Positions 47,487-59,833 are shown, numbered from the stretch's first letter. The stretch: 64,000 nucleotides of DNA from Escallonia rubra (GCA_033065855.1 JAVXUO010000908.1:310001-374000); one strand, 5' to 3'. Made by a program: numbers and translations. The notes: generated from the letters alone by a model not told the origin.

Positions 47487-48336
47487 TGGACTTTGGAGCT
47501 TATTTGAGGACTTCCCTCTCATTTCAACATTTCACTTTCTCTCTCTAAAACTCATTCTCTCTGGATTTCTAGTGAGAGAAACACATTTGGACTCCTGTCA
47601 TCAGACCTTTGTGACTCGGACTGTTGACCGTCGACCTTGTTCGTCGTCACCCTTCCTGCGCGGCGCTGCCAGCCCTCGCGACCTGTCTGTGGAGCCTTGC
47701 TCTCAGCCCTTTCTCCATCCTTGATGTCTCCCACTTTGTCTACTTGGAAGCCAACTCAGACTGCATCCTTTGTGGCACCTCTACGTGGCAACGAACCATC
47801 TTTCATTGGCAACAACAATCTAAAATGTTCAATTAACGATTTGAAATACTCAATCAACAATCTAAATGCTCAATTAGGAAAGCAAATCATCAATTAAGAA
47901 TCTAAAAATGCGTACCTAAATCGCCGATCACCGGTCATCGGTCGTCGCCTGCAGTGGGTTCTTGGCCGGTAGAGTCCTCGCCTCGCTGTCGCCACTTGCC
48001 GTCACTGATCCTTCCAGATCTGAACAGAAGAAGACTTCCTCGTCCTCGCCGGTCCACCCGCCGTCCCCTTCCAAGGCTCCACTTCGGCCACTCGTTCCAG
48101 ATCTGAGCTCCTCAACAGAGAGAGTCGATTGAATGAGGTGGTGTTTACCGTCAGGGACTCAAGGGTGGTGTCTGTCGTCGGCCGTCTACAGTTTGGGAGT
48201 GGGTGAGAGACTATGAGGGACAAGTTGCAGAGAGAGCGAGAGTCGCAAAACCAAACCTGGATGAAATGCAAAAAAAAAATATATATTTCAAAAGTTGAGG
48301 GGGGTACATTAGCGTAGCTCCGCCACTGCCTGTATA

Positions 48337-49849
48337 TATGCTTTATATTGATGGGTTTGGTTACCGCTAGCTATAAGTACTTTTGAGATTACTTGATGCA
48401 TGTAAATAATTCTACGGTATAATTTAGTCTAAATAAGAGACGTGATCTACGACAAGCACTGACAAAATTTAAGCTAAGTTGTCAGCGCAATATGACCGTC
48501 CATTTCATCATGTACGGACCAAATCAAAAGCTCAATTTAAGTTTTTCCGTTGTCCGCTATATATTATGTAGTGGACGAAAATTTTGACCAAAACATCTTG
48601 GAGGAATTTAATGAGTAAGAGGGATTCGCAGGCAAACAGTGGGCAGTATAGTAAACTTCACCCTACGCTACATTGTGTAGCAGACAGTAAATTCACTTAA
48701 AAAAAAACGGATGTGGCTCATCCATTGTGATGGATGGATGGTCAGATAGTGTTGACAACTTAAGTTGTTAGTAGCTCCCATTAAATAAAGTACTTAAAGA
48801 CCTGCTCTTGCATATATCTATGTATACAAGGCAGTCTTTTGTGTTTACCATAACCACTTGTAAAAAGTAAAACTAATCCCAAGTAGTCCCAAGTAGACCC
48901 TTGATAAGTTTTTAAGTAAAGATATTCATAAAAAAGGAATACAAAGAACTCTATTTTCCCGTAGAAGAAGGGAACATATATATGATTAATTAAGCTAAGA
49001 AACAGAAATTAAACCCGAATGTGCACGCAATATAAATGATGGAACATCTACCAAAAAAAACATAAATGATCATGGGAGAGATGGAGATACGAAAGAGATC
49101 GATCTTTGATCGATGATGTCCACAAGAATTATATATGCAACAGCTCCCAATTATAGCGCGAGCTTGAAAAATGAAGAGATTAACTAAAAAGGCAAGGAAC
49201 GGATCCGATCCTTGTGGAAAAGGATCAGATCAGATCGGAGCAGTCCAACTAACTAGGATCCAGATTTCCTACTGTAACCATGGGTTACAGCACCCCCAAC
49301 AGGGGTGATGTCCCCATTGCTGAGAGAGAGGGAAGAGAGAGTAACCATGGTTTGGATCCCCCTCTCTCTCTTCCCTCTCTCTCAACAATGGAGACAACAC
49401 CCTGCTGTAACCCAGCAGGGTATCCAAATCCAACTAACTAATACTATTACATGAAAATAAGATGTTTGACAATTTAAGAGAGCTTAATGATTACTTGCTG
49501 ACATATTGACAATTAAAGTCTTGATTGAGAATAGATATACATGTATATGTGCTCAATCAACACTAGCCGATCGAGATTGATGATCATCTTTTTTCAACTG
49601 GAAACATGCATGTCTTAGCTAGCTAGTAAAATCACAACCTCATCAGAGTATCAAAAGAAACTCGATCTTAAACTGAGCTCATCTCAGGAAACTTTTTAAT
49701 TTCTTCAACCCCTAAATGTAAATGTACAAACACACACACAGACACACACACACCTGTATCCAAGCTCACATTTTCACAAGAAATCAACTGTAGTAATCCG
49801 GAAACTCTCTCAAACGTTTCTTTGACCACCATTATGTCGTGATTGATCT
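48337..49849. other. AHL 3' flank
   Basis: Noncoding apart from the small foldback element at 49256. A CA-rich stretch lies at about 49730-49752. No other gene is recognised. Confidence 0.45.
49256..49431. mobile_element. 176-bp foldback MITE with 9-bp target duplication
   Basis: Starts GGATCCAGATTTCC (49256) and ends GGTATCCAAATCC (49431), flanked by the exact 9-bp duplication AACTAACTA at 49247-49255 and 49432-49440. Nine bases is typical of Mutator-like elements. The two halves fold back: CTGAGAGAGAGGGAAGAGAG on the left matches CTCTCTCTTCCCTCTCTCTC on the right, and GGGTTACAG matches CTGTAACCC. Codes for nothing. A relative lies at 59834-60888. Confidence 0.88.
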
Positions 49850-50785
49850 TTAAAATGGAGGCCTTGCAGATGCAGCAGAAGCCTGTGCACCACTTCCTCC
49901 GCCCCATCCAAACATATCATGACCTGAATATGGAAAATGAGGCCCTCCCGCTGCCACATTAAACAAAGAAGCCCCACTTCCACCACCACCACCAGCACGG
50001 CTGCCGCCACCTCCTCCACCCTCAATGGCCAAGTGTCCACCGCTGCCGGTGACGCTAGAAGATTGGGATGCAGCAGGCTGGACCTGCGCAGCACCTGTGC
50101 CCTCCTCTTTCTCCTCCTCCTCTCCCTCCAGCGTTACCTGAAGACGTTCAAACACGGCATTTGCGAATGATGCAGCCATCAGAACCACCGGCCCAGAAGC
50201 CACGAGAGGGCCCACCACACACCCTCCAACCACCTGTCCCTGTCCGCCCGATAAGAATATGGACAGCCCACCCGCACCCGGTGGCGCCGGTGGCGGAAGC
50301 ACAGTCCCTGATAGCGAAAGTATCTCGAACCGCCCCTGCAACGTAAGTATATGAGCTGCCGGCTGGCGGATTGTGACGTTTGCCACGGTGCCGCCGCCGC
50401 TGAGGACGCACACTCCTCTTCCCCTTCGCCTGGCGTAATTGGAAACACTTTCTATGATGTCAGCACCGGCGGATACTTCAAGCACGTGAGACCGGAGGGC
50501 ACTCGGGCTGTCACGGGTCACAATAATCGGAGGCTTGGACTTGTTTTTGGAGCCGGGCGGACGCCCTCTTGGTCGACGTCCGGAAGTTACCGGTCCTCCA
50601 CCGCCCGAGCTGGTGGCGGCGGCGGAGTCGGCCTTGTGTTGATCTGCATCGTTACTGGGTGAGTTGTCGGAATCAGAGCGGCGTGTCAGGATATGCTGGT
50701 GGTGGACGTACTCAGAATCAGCTGCAGCTCCTTCCTGATGCTGATGATGATGATGATGAGGGTGAGGATTATACCCGGCCGCCAT
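49850..50785 (-). CDS. AHL: AT-hook motif nuclear-localized (AHL) protein
   Basis: Nuclear protein that binds the minor groove of AT-rich DNA and multimerises through its PPC domain; AHLs repress growth and transcription. Single exon of 311 residues, starting at the first ATG in frame (50785). His/Gln run at 8-17; one type I AT-hook at 71-86 ([16 protein letters not shown]); PPC (DUF296) domain about 99-221 containing [15 protein letters not shown] at 151-165; then Glu-rich [10 protein letters not shown] and Gly/Ser-rich low complexity; C-terminal HDMFGWGGG and RPPF. One AT-hook plus no intron places it in clade A, near AHL15-29. The frame is open upstream of the ATG but without another Met. 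GC content is much higher than in neighbouring DNA, as is normal for this family. Complete. Confidence 0.95.
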   Translation of the reverse strand: MAAGYNPHPHHHHHQHQEGAAADSEYVHHQHILTRRSDSDNSPSNDADQHKADSAAATSSGGGGPVTSGRRPRGRPPGSKNKSKPPIIVTRDSPSALRSHVLEVSAGADIIESVSNYARRRGRGVCVLSGGGTVANVTIRQPAAHILTLQGRFEILSLSGTVLPPPAPPGAGGLSIFLSGGQGQVVGGCVVGPLVASGPVVLMAASFANAVFERLQVTLEGEEEEKEEGTGAAQVQPAASQSSSVTGSGGHLAIEGGGGGGSRAGGGGGSGASLFNVAAGGPHFPYSGHDMFGWGGGSGAQASAASARPPF

Positions 50786-52977
50786 CGCCACATCAATTCT
50801 GGTGCTTTCCCACCACTTGTTGTTTGCCAGCTTCTTTCCTTCTTCTCTCTTTGATCTGATAATCTCTCTTTTTCCCTTCCCTTCCCTTCCCTTCAAGCAA
50901 ACGCACTAAACTACTCACTCTCTCTCTCTCACACACACACCCCTCAGAGGAGAGAAAGTAAACTTAGTCAAGAGTCTCTTACATCAGGATGTATAGGAGT
51001 TTTCTTCATCAGTTCACAATGAATAAGAAGCTAATTTGTCAGATCCAATTTGAGGGCGAGCTAGGAAGCAAATGTGAGAGTGGCTTTAGCTAGAATCCAA
51101 AAGAGCTTGGTTGACTGAATGGACGCACAGGGATCGGTTACGGTCTACCAGTACAAGCAGTAAGTATTAACTTTGGACTTTGGAGACCTATTCAAAACCT
51201 GAATGCTAGCTAGCCAGTAGCTTTGAATGAATGAACTTTGAAGCTTCCGTGGTGGCAACCAGTACGCACGTAGAATAAAGTCGCATCGTCAGACACCCTA
51301 ACAACAAAGAAACTGCTTCAGTTCCATTTTAGGAGAAACATACGAACCTCTGACAACGCTGCATGCGCGCAACCAGAAAGATCGAGCTCCATGACTCGAG
51401 CCCTCCAGTTCTAGTCTAGACTAGATGAAGTAGCTGTAGACATCCATTTCCACATCTTCAATTTCAGGAGCAACAGAGGAATGGAGCTAGAGCGTCGCAT
51501 CAACAAAAGTAAATCAAAAGTAGTACTGCTGGCTAAGCTAAGGATCCGAAACATTCATACCAAGTTGCTCGCTGCTGATTTGTTGGTTTTGGGGGGTGTT
51601 GTGCTGTAAAGGACGGAATAGAAAAAGGAAAAGGAAGTATAAACCATCGAAAAGCAAGCAGAGAAAAGCCAGGAATACCTAAATTCCTGTGACAAAATCC
51701 ACCGGGAACCTAAATAGATGTTCTTTATAGCTACAACAGTAATGCTATCAATAAAAAACTCACTTCACTTCTTTTGATATAGATAGAGAATGTGAAATTA
51801 ACAATCTTTTGCAGTCATGGCCTCCGAATTTTGAAACAATCAAGGATGCTACGTCTTCAGTGTATTTAGTCTTGAAGAGCCAAACAATTTCTATGACAGC
51901 GGATTCAAAATATGTAACATTCCTATGTGACATTAACAATGCTATATATTTGCGAAGGTGTCTGCCCCAGTGTGCAAGGGGACAGAGAGGACCAGGGCTC
52001 CCTATTCGCAAAGTAACTGAAAAAAACGCAAGGAAGATGTATCTATCGAGCTTGGAATCTAGAAGTACTAATCTGATTCTGGGTTGGCATAAACAGCAGC
52101 ATATATGGATAAGGAGCATGCATGCTCAAAACAACAACCACACACCCGTTTCATTTGCGCAGGTAAACGCTAGTACAATGACGGGGAACGGCCTTGCATG
52201 GAGCTCTAATATGGTTGCATACATAGATAACTGTAGACTTTTGTCCAAATTCACGACCAAACGCTATTCTCAAGACCTCTTTTGCTAGGTGGATGACCAT
52301 GTTTTATTTTCCGTTTGGTTGGTTACACTCAACACTCCTGAAATGCTTGTTTATAACACACGTTGCGCCTTATTGTTGAAATTGAATTGTATCACGTGGT
52401 TTGTACTAGGTTCACACACAACGCTCCATCTCATTAGGGAATCGTAAAAAAAAGAAAAAAGAAAAAAAGAGAGCATGATACTATGTATCATGATCTACCA
52501 AAATTGTCCCATAAGAAATCTCCCTCTTCTTAAACAGCAGATACCGTGGACACCCATCCTCCGCCACTTCCCTGCCCATCACCACCAACGTCAAACCCAA
52601 CACCATTGCCACTAAACACCAAAACACCTTTTCCCCATCAAACGCATGCGCGCCCGCACACACACACCCAAACCCATATATCTCTACCACCCACCGTCGG
52701 CCTTGTCCTTCATCACTGCCATCATAAAGCTCCTCAGCGCTGCTTGTTGCTACTGTTATCACTGCAGTCAAATGCCTCTTACGCCCTTCCCTCCCTCCTT
52801 CCCCCGCCCCCAACACACGCATACAGACCTAAGCCCAAATATTTGTATTACCCATAGCCATCCCACCACCAAACCCATTCCATTTCCCATCGGCGACTGT
52901 TGAATCCCTGTCACATCACTCACACACAAACACACGCGCACACCCACCCACTCACCTGCCCGACCACCACTCGCGAC
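50786..52977. other. AHL 5' flank and unexplained intergenic DNA
   Basis: CT- and CA-rich leader at about 50875-50942. Open frames of 159 codons (51809-52288, +) and 119 codons (51760-52119, -) overlap; neither resembles a family I know. The part from 52545 to 52950 is C-rich with short CA runs. No gene is supported. Confidence 0.45.
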
Positions 52978-53529
52978 TAAGGCTGAAAATGAACAGAGTT
53001 GTTCATGAACTGCTCGTGATTCGTTCCCCAAAGAACTCGTTCATGTTCGTTTGTAAAATATACGAACCGAACATGAATAAAATATTAGAACTCGTTTATT
53101 AAACGAGCTGAGCATGAACATTCCAAAGTGTTCACGAATGTGTTCATGAACAGCTCGTCTAAATAATAACTTAATTATAATATGTTCCAAACCCAAAAGT
53201 CATATAACTTAAATATAGTATAAATTAGTTTAAACTTGGAAGCCCTAAAACCAGTTAGACAATCGAATCAAGTAAGGTGTAGTTCTGGTTTGGAAATAAT
53301 TATTCTGAGCGAGAACACGTGTTTTTAAGTTCGAGTTCGGTTCGTATAAATAAACGAACGAACTAGAGCCGAACATGAGTTTTGTGAAATGAACAGCTAA
53401 CGAGTTCAAACAAAATTTTGAAGATTAAACGAACACGAACACAAACACAAACAAGGCCAGACATAAAACTAAAGAAACGAGTTTGAACATGCCTATGTTC
53501 AGCTCGAACTCGGTTCGTATAAGCCCTAG
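52978..53529. mobile_element. Non-autonomous repeat, family of 12488, copy 2
   Basis: Starts TAAGGCTGAAAATGAAC and ends TCGTATAAGCCCTAG. TCGCGAC occurs immediately before (52971-52977) and after (53530-53536), a 7-bp exact duplication (8 bp with one mismatch), which fits hAT-type insertion. The body shares long words with copy 3: GAACTGCTCGTGATTCGTT, TAATTATAATA-like, AATCAAGTAAGGTGTAGTTC and GTTCAGCTCGAACTCGG. No coding capacity. Confidence 0.75.
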
Positions 53530-54462
53530 TCGCGACCCTAATCTCTTTCCGCTTTTCCAAACACCATTTCCCACTGGCAATCGTTGAACCACTGCCCATC
53601 ACACACATGCACATAAAACACGCATATTTAGGAATTACTTGTGAGAGGAATAACCAGATTGGAGCGGTCGACTGGTGGTCTGAGCGGCACGAAATCCGAA
53701 TGTTCTGACCGATCACATGTCGGTGGACCACATGGAGTCCCCCACAGCCCCCCACAGCCGTAGAATGTAAATTGGGGATGGTTGCATCGGGAAACTCAGC
53801 AGTGATGGTGGCAGTTGAAGTGTTGGCAAGTATTGTGGTATGTTGATAGCAATAGTCATGTGTATAACGTAACAACGAGCAGGCGGTATGTGTTGGCACC
53901 GACAGGGGTGTTTCGGTGGGGCATGATAATGGTGGTGGGTACGTATGGGGTTGCGTAGCGACTAGGGGTGAAGGTGTGTTTAGGTGGTTTCGACATTCAC
54001 TTGGAGAGGTGAAACGACAGGGTTTGGTGGGCGGTGATTTAACCAGCTAGTAGTGGTCGGTGAGAGAGCAAGAGAAAAGTGGTCTTGGAGAAAGAGAAGA
54101 GGGAGGAGAAATACCGGATCAAAGCACTCTCAATGATGTTATTTTTCTAAGATGGGTATAATTATCTAGCAATTAATTCTTATAAGCATGTGAACTGAAA
54201 AGTAAAATAATGCAATTTAAAGTAATTGCAACAGGTAATTGCTATAAGAAAGAAAATTTTCAAAAATACCGAGTGTAATAAAGTCTTTTTCTATTTTGTA
54301 ACGCTAAAAGAAAAAAGAAGTGAAGAAGATGTCACGTGGCGTCGAAGAGGTCAAAAGGAGCGTGGGCGGGGACGAGAGACGTAAGAAGGTGTGTGAGAGC
54401 ACGTGGAGAGTGTCGGGACATCGGAACTTGGTCAACCTTATCCCTCTCCTCACCCTCCTCAA

Positions 54463-54496
<34 letters not shown>

Positions 54497-55567
54497 CATT
54501 CTTATTATTATTGAATTGAATCCGAGAGGCTGCAAAGCAAAAACCGCCAATTAAGCGGCTGGCGGACCCCCACCCAACACAGCTAATCCCCAGCCACACA
54601 ATACATACTAATTAATACTCTCTATTAATTAGCCTCTTTGGTACTTTTGTAAGTGAAAGAGAATAATTTTCTTTGGTATTTTTGTAAGGGAGATAGGAGA
54701 ATTTTACTATATACAATATCTGGCATTTTGGTCTTTTGTTTTGTAAACTAGAATTATCTTTTTTTTTTCTTGAATTACAATATATATTTGATTCGTCGAT
54801 ATCAAAATTCGAACTCATAATGTTAAAGTTTAATACTACTCACATCATGATCGCAAGAGCACGTTCATCGCACGTGAAGGGATTGGTAAGTAATCCACGT
54901 CAGTATCCAAAGTGGGTGAAGGAAATTGATTTGGGTGCACAAGCGGCCACCCCACAAGTGGTAAGAAGGTGAGAAGGGGGAAGGTGAGGACTGGACTGAA
55001 ATGGCAAGTTTGAATTCAATGGTGGTGGAATGAGATGCAGATTCTGCCCGCCCATCGATCAATCAAATCAATCACATCCTAAATTGTAGTCGTTGCTTCC
55101 CACTTGTGTTTACAACGTCTCAGCCTGACCTCCCGGTCTCGGTAGAGGCCCATGCACTGATTAGCCACCGGAAAGGGCCTAAAAAGGTGGGCTACCCACT
55201 CCCGTTCATGCATGTGTCTTTGTTCTCTTTTGGTGACTGACGGGGCTCCATTCCAAACCATTTCATTCGTCTGTGAACCAACTCTATTGCTAGGACGTGA
55301 TCACTTGCATTCTAGTAGAGCTTAAAAGTATGGACAAGCAGCAAACAACGATGCTAAATACTCGGATTTGAATAGATGTTGCTGTCGGTCTTGAATCATT
55401 GATCTCGATTATTTGAAATTGTTAAACTTATCTTATGATGTGACGATAAAAGGAAGTTAAGAACGATAAATAGCTGTTTTAGAAGTTTCGAGAGACTCGA
55501 AGAAGCCGAGACTCCGTCGACTTTTTGATATTCCTACTTGCTAAGCTTTGATTTACCATGGCAAACA
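53530..55567. other. Intergenic DNA with a CA microsatellite
   Basis: A pure CA run lies at 54463-54494. No open frame here resembles a known protein, and no bordered repeat is seen. Confidence 0.45.
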
Positions 55568-55576
55568 AATATAATA

Positions 55577-56769
55577 GGGTTAATTACACATATGTCCCTG
55601 AGATTTGGGTAAAATTACAGTCAATGACACTAAGTTTCAAAAGGTAACAGACCGTGACCACAAACGTTAAAAAGGTAACACTTATGTCCATCCGTTAGGT
55701 ATCCGTCCAAAAATTATATTTTTTGTGATGTCATCAATACGTATTTTCAAAATATGGTAATCCTACCCCTAGATTAATGTTACATCTCTTCTCTCCTTTT
55801 CTCTTTCACGAGCCTGCTCTCTTCCCCTCGTCTCTTTCTTCCATCAAATACATGTGAAGTTCTCTCTTCTTCTCCAGCAATCACGTCGTCGCCCCCACCG
55901 TTTCACCACCAAGCTGCTATCCCCACCGTCCCACCACCACACCGCTGTCCCCACGGCCCACCGTTCCATCACCACGCCGGTGCCTCCAGCGCCCACCACC
56001 ATGCCCGCTGCTCCCCCAACCCCCGTTGTCGTCCCCCTCCCTTCCCTTACCCCGACGCCTTCCCCTTCCCTCTACCCCACCCCGTCGTCCCCGCCCTCTC
56101 TTCCCTTACCCCACCACCTTCCTTTTCCCTCCACCTCACCTCGTCGTCCCCTACCCTTCCTTCCCCTACCCCGCCTCCTTCCCTTTCCCCCCACCCCACC
56201 CTACCCTGCCGTCCCCCGCCCTTATTTTCCTTACCCTGCCCCACTGCCTTCGCCCTTCCCCTATTCCCCCGCTGCCTTCCCCTTCCCTTCCCCCACCCAT
56301 ACCCCGCGCCGTCCCCCTCCCTTCCCCCACCCATACCCCGCGCCGTCACCCTCCCTTCCCTTACCCGAATGCTTTTCGATTTCTTGAAAAGTTAGATAAT
56401 AAATGTTGAAATTGAAAAAGAATTGAAACCCTAACTTGAAAATTAGGGAGATAAATGAATAGCTTGAAACCTTAATTTGAAAATTAGGGTTTCAATTCTT
56501 ATTAAAATTGAAATCCTAATTCGAAAATTATAGAGATAAAGGAATGACTTAAACCCTAAAAATTAGGGTTTCAATTCTTTTTGAAACCCTAATTTGAATG
56601 GCATGGTAAACAAATTACCTTTCAAGTCATGGACAATATGGTCATTTTGACCATTTCGTTACGTATATGGGTATTCTGTTAGATCAAAGGGCATAAGTGC
56701 CTATTTTCCAAACTTATGGACACGCATGTAATTTCACCCAAACTTCAGGGACATAAGTGTAATTAACCC
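55577..56769. mobile_element. 1193-bp Mutator-like element with proline-codon-rich cargo
   Basis: Ends GGGTTAATTACACATATGTC (55577) and GACATAAGTGTAATTAACCC (56769) are inverted over at least 45 bp and flanked by the exact 9-bp duplication AATATAATA (55568-55576, 56770-56778), the Mutator hallmark. No transposase. The middle (55850-56390) is very C-rich on the plus strand and made of imperfect CCTCCCTTCCCTTACCCC-type units; it can be read for 177 codons as a Pro/Ser/Leu-rich chain, which reflects the repeat more than a real protein. The right part holds AAATTAGGGTTTCAATTC in both orientations. It may be a Pack-MULE-like carrier or simply have expanded a simple repeat. Confidence 0.85.
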
Positions 56770-56945
56770 AATATAATATTGCCTTTGGTAGCAGAGATGC
56801 ATGGCTCCCCCCTGTTCTCTAGGTTTTAAATAGTTGGATCGGCCCACAAAACAAGGTTTTAAGTTTCGATCTTCTCAATAAAGACAGATGCTGCGACACC
56901 TTATCTATTCCAACCTCAATCTTTCTTTTATTTATGTTATATGCC

Positions 56946-57485
56946 TAGAGCTGTAAATGAATCGAGCTATTCATGAATTGTTCGTGATTCGTTATCCAAA
57001 GAACTGTTTGTATAATGTTCGAACAGAAATACAACCGAACATGAACACAGTTTTAGATATCGTTTATTAAACGAGTCGAGCATGAACATTCCATAGTGTT
57101 CATGAATGTGTTCGTGAACGGCTCGTTTGGATAATAATTTAATCGTAATATTTTCAAAATTCAAAAGACATATAACTTAATTATAGTATTAATTAACTTT
57201 AAAATGGGGAGTCCTAAAATCAATTAGCCAATTGAATCAAGTAAGGTGTAGTTCTGATTTGAAAATACGTATTTTGAACGAGAACATGAATTTTCAAATT
57301 CGATTTCGATTCGTATAATAAAGGAACGAATGCAAGCCAAATACGAGTTTTGTGAACCGAACTACAAATGAGTTCAAATTAGATTATGAAAACTAACTAA
57401 ACACAAACACGAGCATGACCTGAAAATAAACAAACGAATCTGAACATACTTCTGTTCAGTTCGAACTCGGTCGTACACAGCCCTA
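56946..57485. mobile_element. Non-autonomous repeat, family of 12488, copy 3
   Basis: Starts TAGAGCTGTAAATGAATCG and ends CGTACACAGCCCTA. Collinear with copy 2 along its length: GTTCGTGATTCGTT, TTATTAAACGAG, GAGCATGAACATTCC, AATCAAGTAAGGTGTAGTTC and GTTCGAACTCGG appear in the same order. No exact flanking duplication, so it is older or the ends are frayed. Confidence 0.7.
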
Positions 57486-57679
57486 TATATATGTATCACA
57501 CTACATTTTTAATGTTTTCGACTGTTACGTGTCACGTAAGAAAGAAACCGTTAAATTTTCGCGCTTCATTAAAGAAAATCTCCTAACACATGCAGTGGCC
57601 CCTCGAAAGATAATTTCGAGTTCAACCTGTGTGCGCACAAGATCGCATATAAATGCAGCCCGAGTGTGCATGATAAGAA

Positions 57680-57722
<43 letters not shown>

Positions 57723-59170
57723 AGAGCATCAAACGTACACGCAGATTCCAACAAGTATCGTTCCATGCTCCATTGTCACGGATGCAATGGACTTTTGCTC
57801 CATGTCTGTGAAAAGAAGTTGCCTGTTGATTGCATATTTGAGACAGATATCTGTATCCCTACCAGAAGCTAGAAGAATTTGGAGGCATCGTCTTCAGGTG
57901 AGGCTGACTATCACCATTTTTAATAACTCTATATTCAAATGGTCACGGGCAAAGTTAGAAAACGGTTGTACACGCAAAGCTTGCCACCAATTGCACCACT
58001 TGTTTAATTGATTACTTCTCTTACTATTACAACCTCTACGGCTAACGATAATATCCGACAAGAGTGGCCCATCGTAAGAGTTGGTGGGTCTATGTTATAT
58101 TTGTGTTATTCTTGACTGTGTCGGTTTATAACATCCTTATAGTGTTTTTTTCGTCTTCAACTGATTGTAATATGTATTGTTTTCAGTTGTATGTCTAGAT
58201 AAATATATTCTCATTACTAAGGCAATTTTACTCATCAGACCAAAAAAAAAAAAAAGTTGTAATGCATGGATCCATGTCATAACTGCTTTTAAAAAGGAGG
58301 GGGGGAAGACAACGATGTTCAACATAGAATGGGAATCACTTGACAAGTAATATAAGCATCTCAGATTTTGTTAAATAGAAGCATAACAATGTACTACTTT
58401 GCAAGTCCCTTATTGGGCCAACACTAAAATAGGTGATGTCTGAGATGCTTTTAATTCTGTAGTGCTTTGTTTCATGCTTACTTTCTTAATTTTTTTATGA
58501 CACCGTCTCACATACGTGTTTGCCTTCACCATGTTGTCCGAAACTCCACAAAACTGGAGAAAAAAAAATGTCTAGCACACAGTTCTTATTTATTTTTTTC
58601 TTCAATTTTGAAAAATCAGTTTTTAAAACATGGCTATTTTTAAAAATTCTCATTTTGAAGTTTTGAATTTCTAGTTTTGATTTTTGTTTTGAGACCACCA
58701 CCCCTCCCCTCCCCCCCCCCTCCCCCCTCCCCGCCCCCCCCCCCCCCCCCCCCCCGCCCGGCACCGCCGACTACCGGCCACTGCCACAGCCACCGCCACC
58801 ACCAAAGAAAAAACCCAAAATAAAAAATTGGATAATCAAACACCTAGAAGAAAAAGACTCAAAATAAAAACTGAGTAATCAAACACCCTTTTGTTTTTGT
58901 AAAAAATAAAAATCAACTGACTTTGATTTTTGTTTTTTTTAAAACAGAAAATCAAAATTGAAAGTAATTTCAAACAGATCCTTTATTATTTAGCGCTCAT
59001 TTGGTAAACCACGATGTCTAAAGAACCCATCTAATAAATAAGAAAGAACACAAATGGTGCAATGAAACAAGGAAACTATAAGAGCACTTTCTGACTGTTT
59101 TGGACACAACAATACGTATCGGGGTTATTAAAACGAGGCTATAATTGCTCTTTTTAGCAAAATAATTTGA
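57486..59170. other. Intergenic DNA with simple repeats
   Basis: A (TA)n run at 57683-57714 and a nearly pure C tract at about 58697-58760 that would hamper sequencing. No gene is recognised. Confidence 0.5.
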
Positions 59171-59180
59171 AACATTCTTA

Positions 59181-59511
59181 GAGTTTTTTCCCTAAATAAT
59201 ACATATTTAATACTTAATTACCAAAATACACCATTTTCAAACTTATTTACCCGCATACCACATTTTGGGAAATCGTGGTTTGAAACCACGTTTTCAAGGT
59301 AGAAATCGCTGTTTCAAACAGCGATTTCTACTTGATTTTTACCTTAAAGTAGAAATCGTGGTTTGAAACCACGTTTTCAACAGCGATTTCTACCTTGAAA
59401 ACGTGGTTTCAAACCACGATTTCCCAAAATGTGGTATGCGGGTAAATAAGTTTGAAAATGGTGTATTTTGATAATTAAGTATTAAATATGTATTATTTAG
59501 GGAAAAAACTC
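59181..59511. mobile_element. 331-bp near-perfect palindromic MITE with 10-bp target duplication
   Basis: Inverted arms of about 130 bases, almost identical, start GAGTTTTTTCCCTAAATAAT at 59181 and end with its complement at 59511. AACATTCTTA is repeated exactly on both sides (59171-59180 and 59512-59521). A 9-11-bp duplication and long arms point to a Mutator-like MITE. The arms contain small nested palindromes (GTGGTTTGAAACCAC, AATCGCTGTTTCAAACAGCGATT), so a transcript would form a long hairpin. It shares the central AAACCRCG words with the element at 25227. Arm identity suggests a young insertion. Confidence 0.9.
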
Positions 59512-59833
59512 AACATTCTTATCACTAAAAGCTATTCAGTTTACCGCAAAGTCGTTCATCGCAGCAGCATCACGTGTCTTAATCATGAAACTAGACAGTC
59601 TACTTGAGCAAGTTGCAGATAGCTTCATTATAGTGCTGGCCCTACTGCCTGGCAGGGGCTGATATGAGGGGGCAAGTGGGGGGCCATGGCTTTAGGATTT
59701 TGTTAGCTCCTGGTTTGAAAATTTTTAAGACTTATCTCATCTGTCAAGTCCTTAAAGTGAGGAGTTTATAACATCCGATCTTTTTCTCCTCTTTTTCATT
59801 TGAATTTTGCTTGTTATCCTGTACGCCGTACGT

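Larger units (their letters stand above)
46182..47814. mobile_element. Solo LTR with TGTT...AACA ends and 5-bp duplication
   Basis: Begins TGTTCACAACC at 46182 and ends TTGGCAACA at 47814, the TG...CA ends of an LTR. It is flanked by the exact 5-bp duplication ACAAT at 46177-46181 and 47815-47819. No internal retroelement genes are present, so this is a single LTR left by recombination between two. It is far more GC-rich than its surroundings and contains a 66-67-bp minisatellite and a complete-looking promoter. The left part repeats GGGGTCGGCCAC-like words (46355-46455). Superfamily is undetermined; LTR length would suit Gypsy. Confidence 0.8.
45706..48328. mobile_element. hAT-like element with CAGTGGCGGA inverted ends, split by a solo LTR
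   Basis: Left end CAGTGGCGGAACCAGG (45706) and right end GTAGCTCCGCCACTG (ending 48328) are inverted copies. The flanks CATGTATA (45698-45705) and CCTGTATA (48329-48336) agree at 7 of 8 positions, consistent with an aged 8-bp hAT-type duplication. No transposase reading frame is seen. The right part (about 47900-48290) is GC-rich and gene-like, with ACCGGTCATCGGTCGTCGCC and a CCAGATCTGA word twice. A 1633-bp solo LTR sits inside; without it the element is about 990 bp. Confidence 0.72.

Noticed and set aside
46252..47724. Several open frames of 60-133 codons on both strands
   Set aside because: They lie in a GC-rich LTR and its minisatellite, where stop codons are rare by composition.
50148..50859. 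Open frames of about 90-100 codons overlapping the AHL gene
   Set aside because: Shadows of the GC-rich AHL exon in other frames.
51809..52288. Open frame of 159 codons (+), the longest without an assigned family
   Set aside because: No recognisable domain, no splice context, and an overlapping 119-codon frame on the other strand; I cannot support a gene. A search for organelle-derived DNA would be worthwhile.
56026..56409. Proline-rich open frames in the Mutator-like element
   Set aside because: Two plus-strand frames and one minus-strand frame are open at once because the DNA is C-rich repeat; this is not good evidence for a protein.
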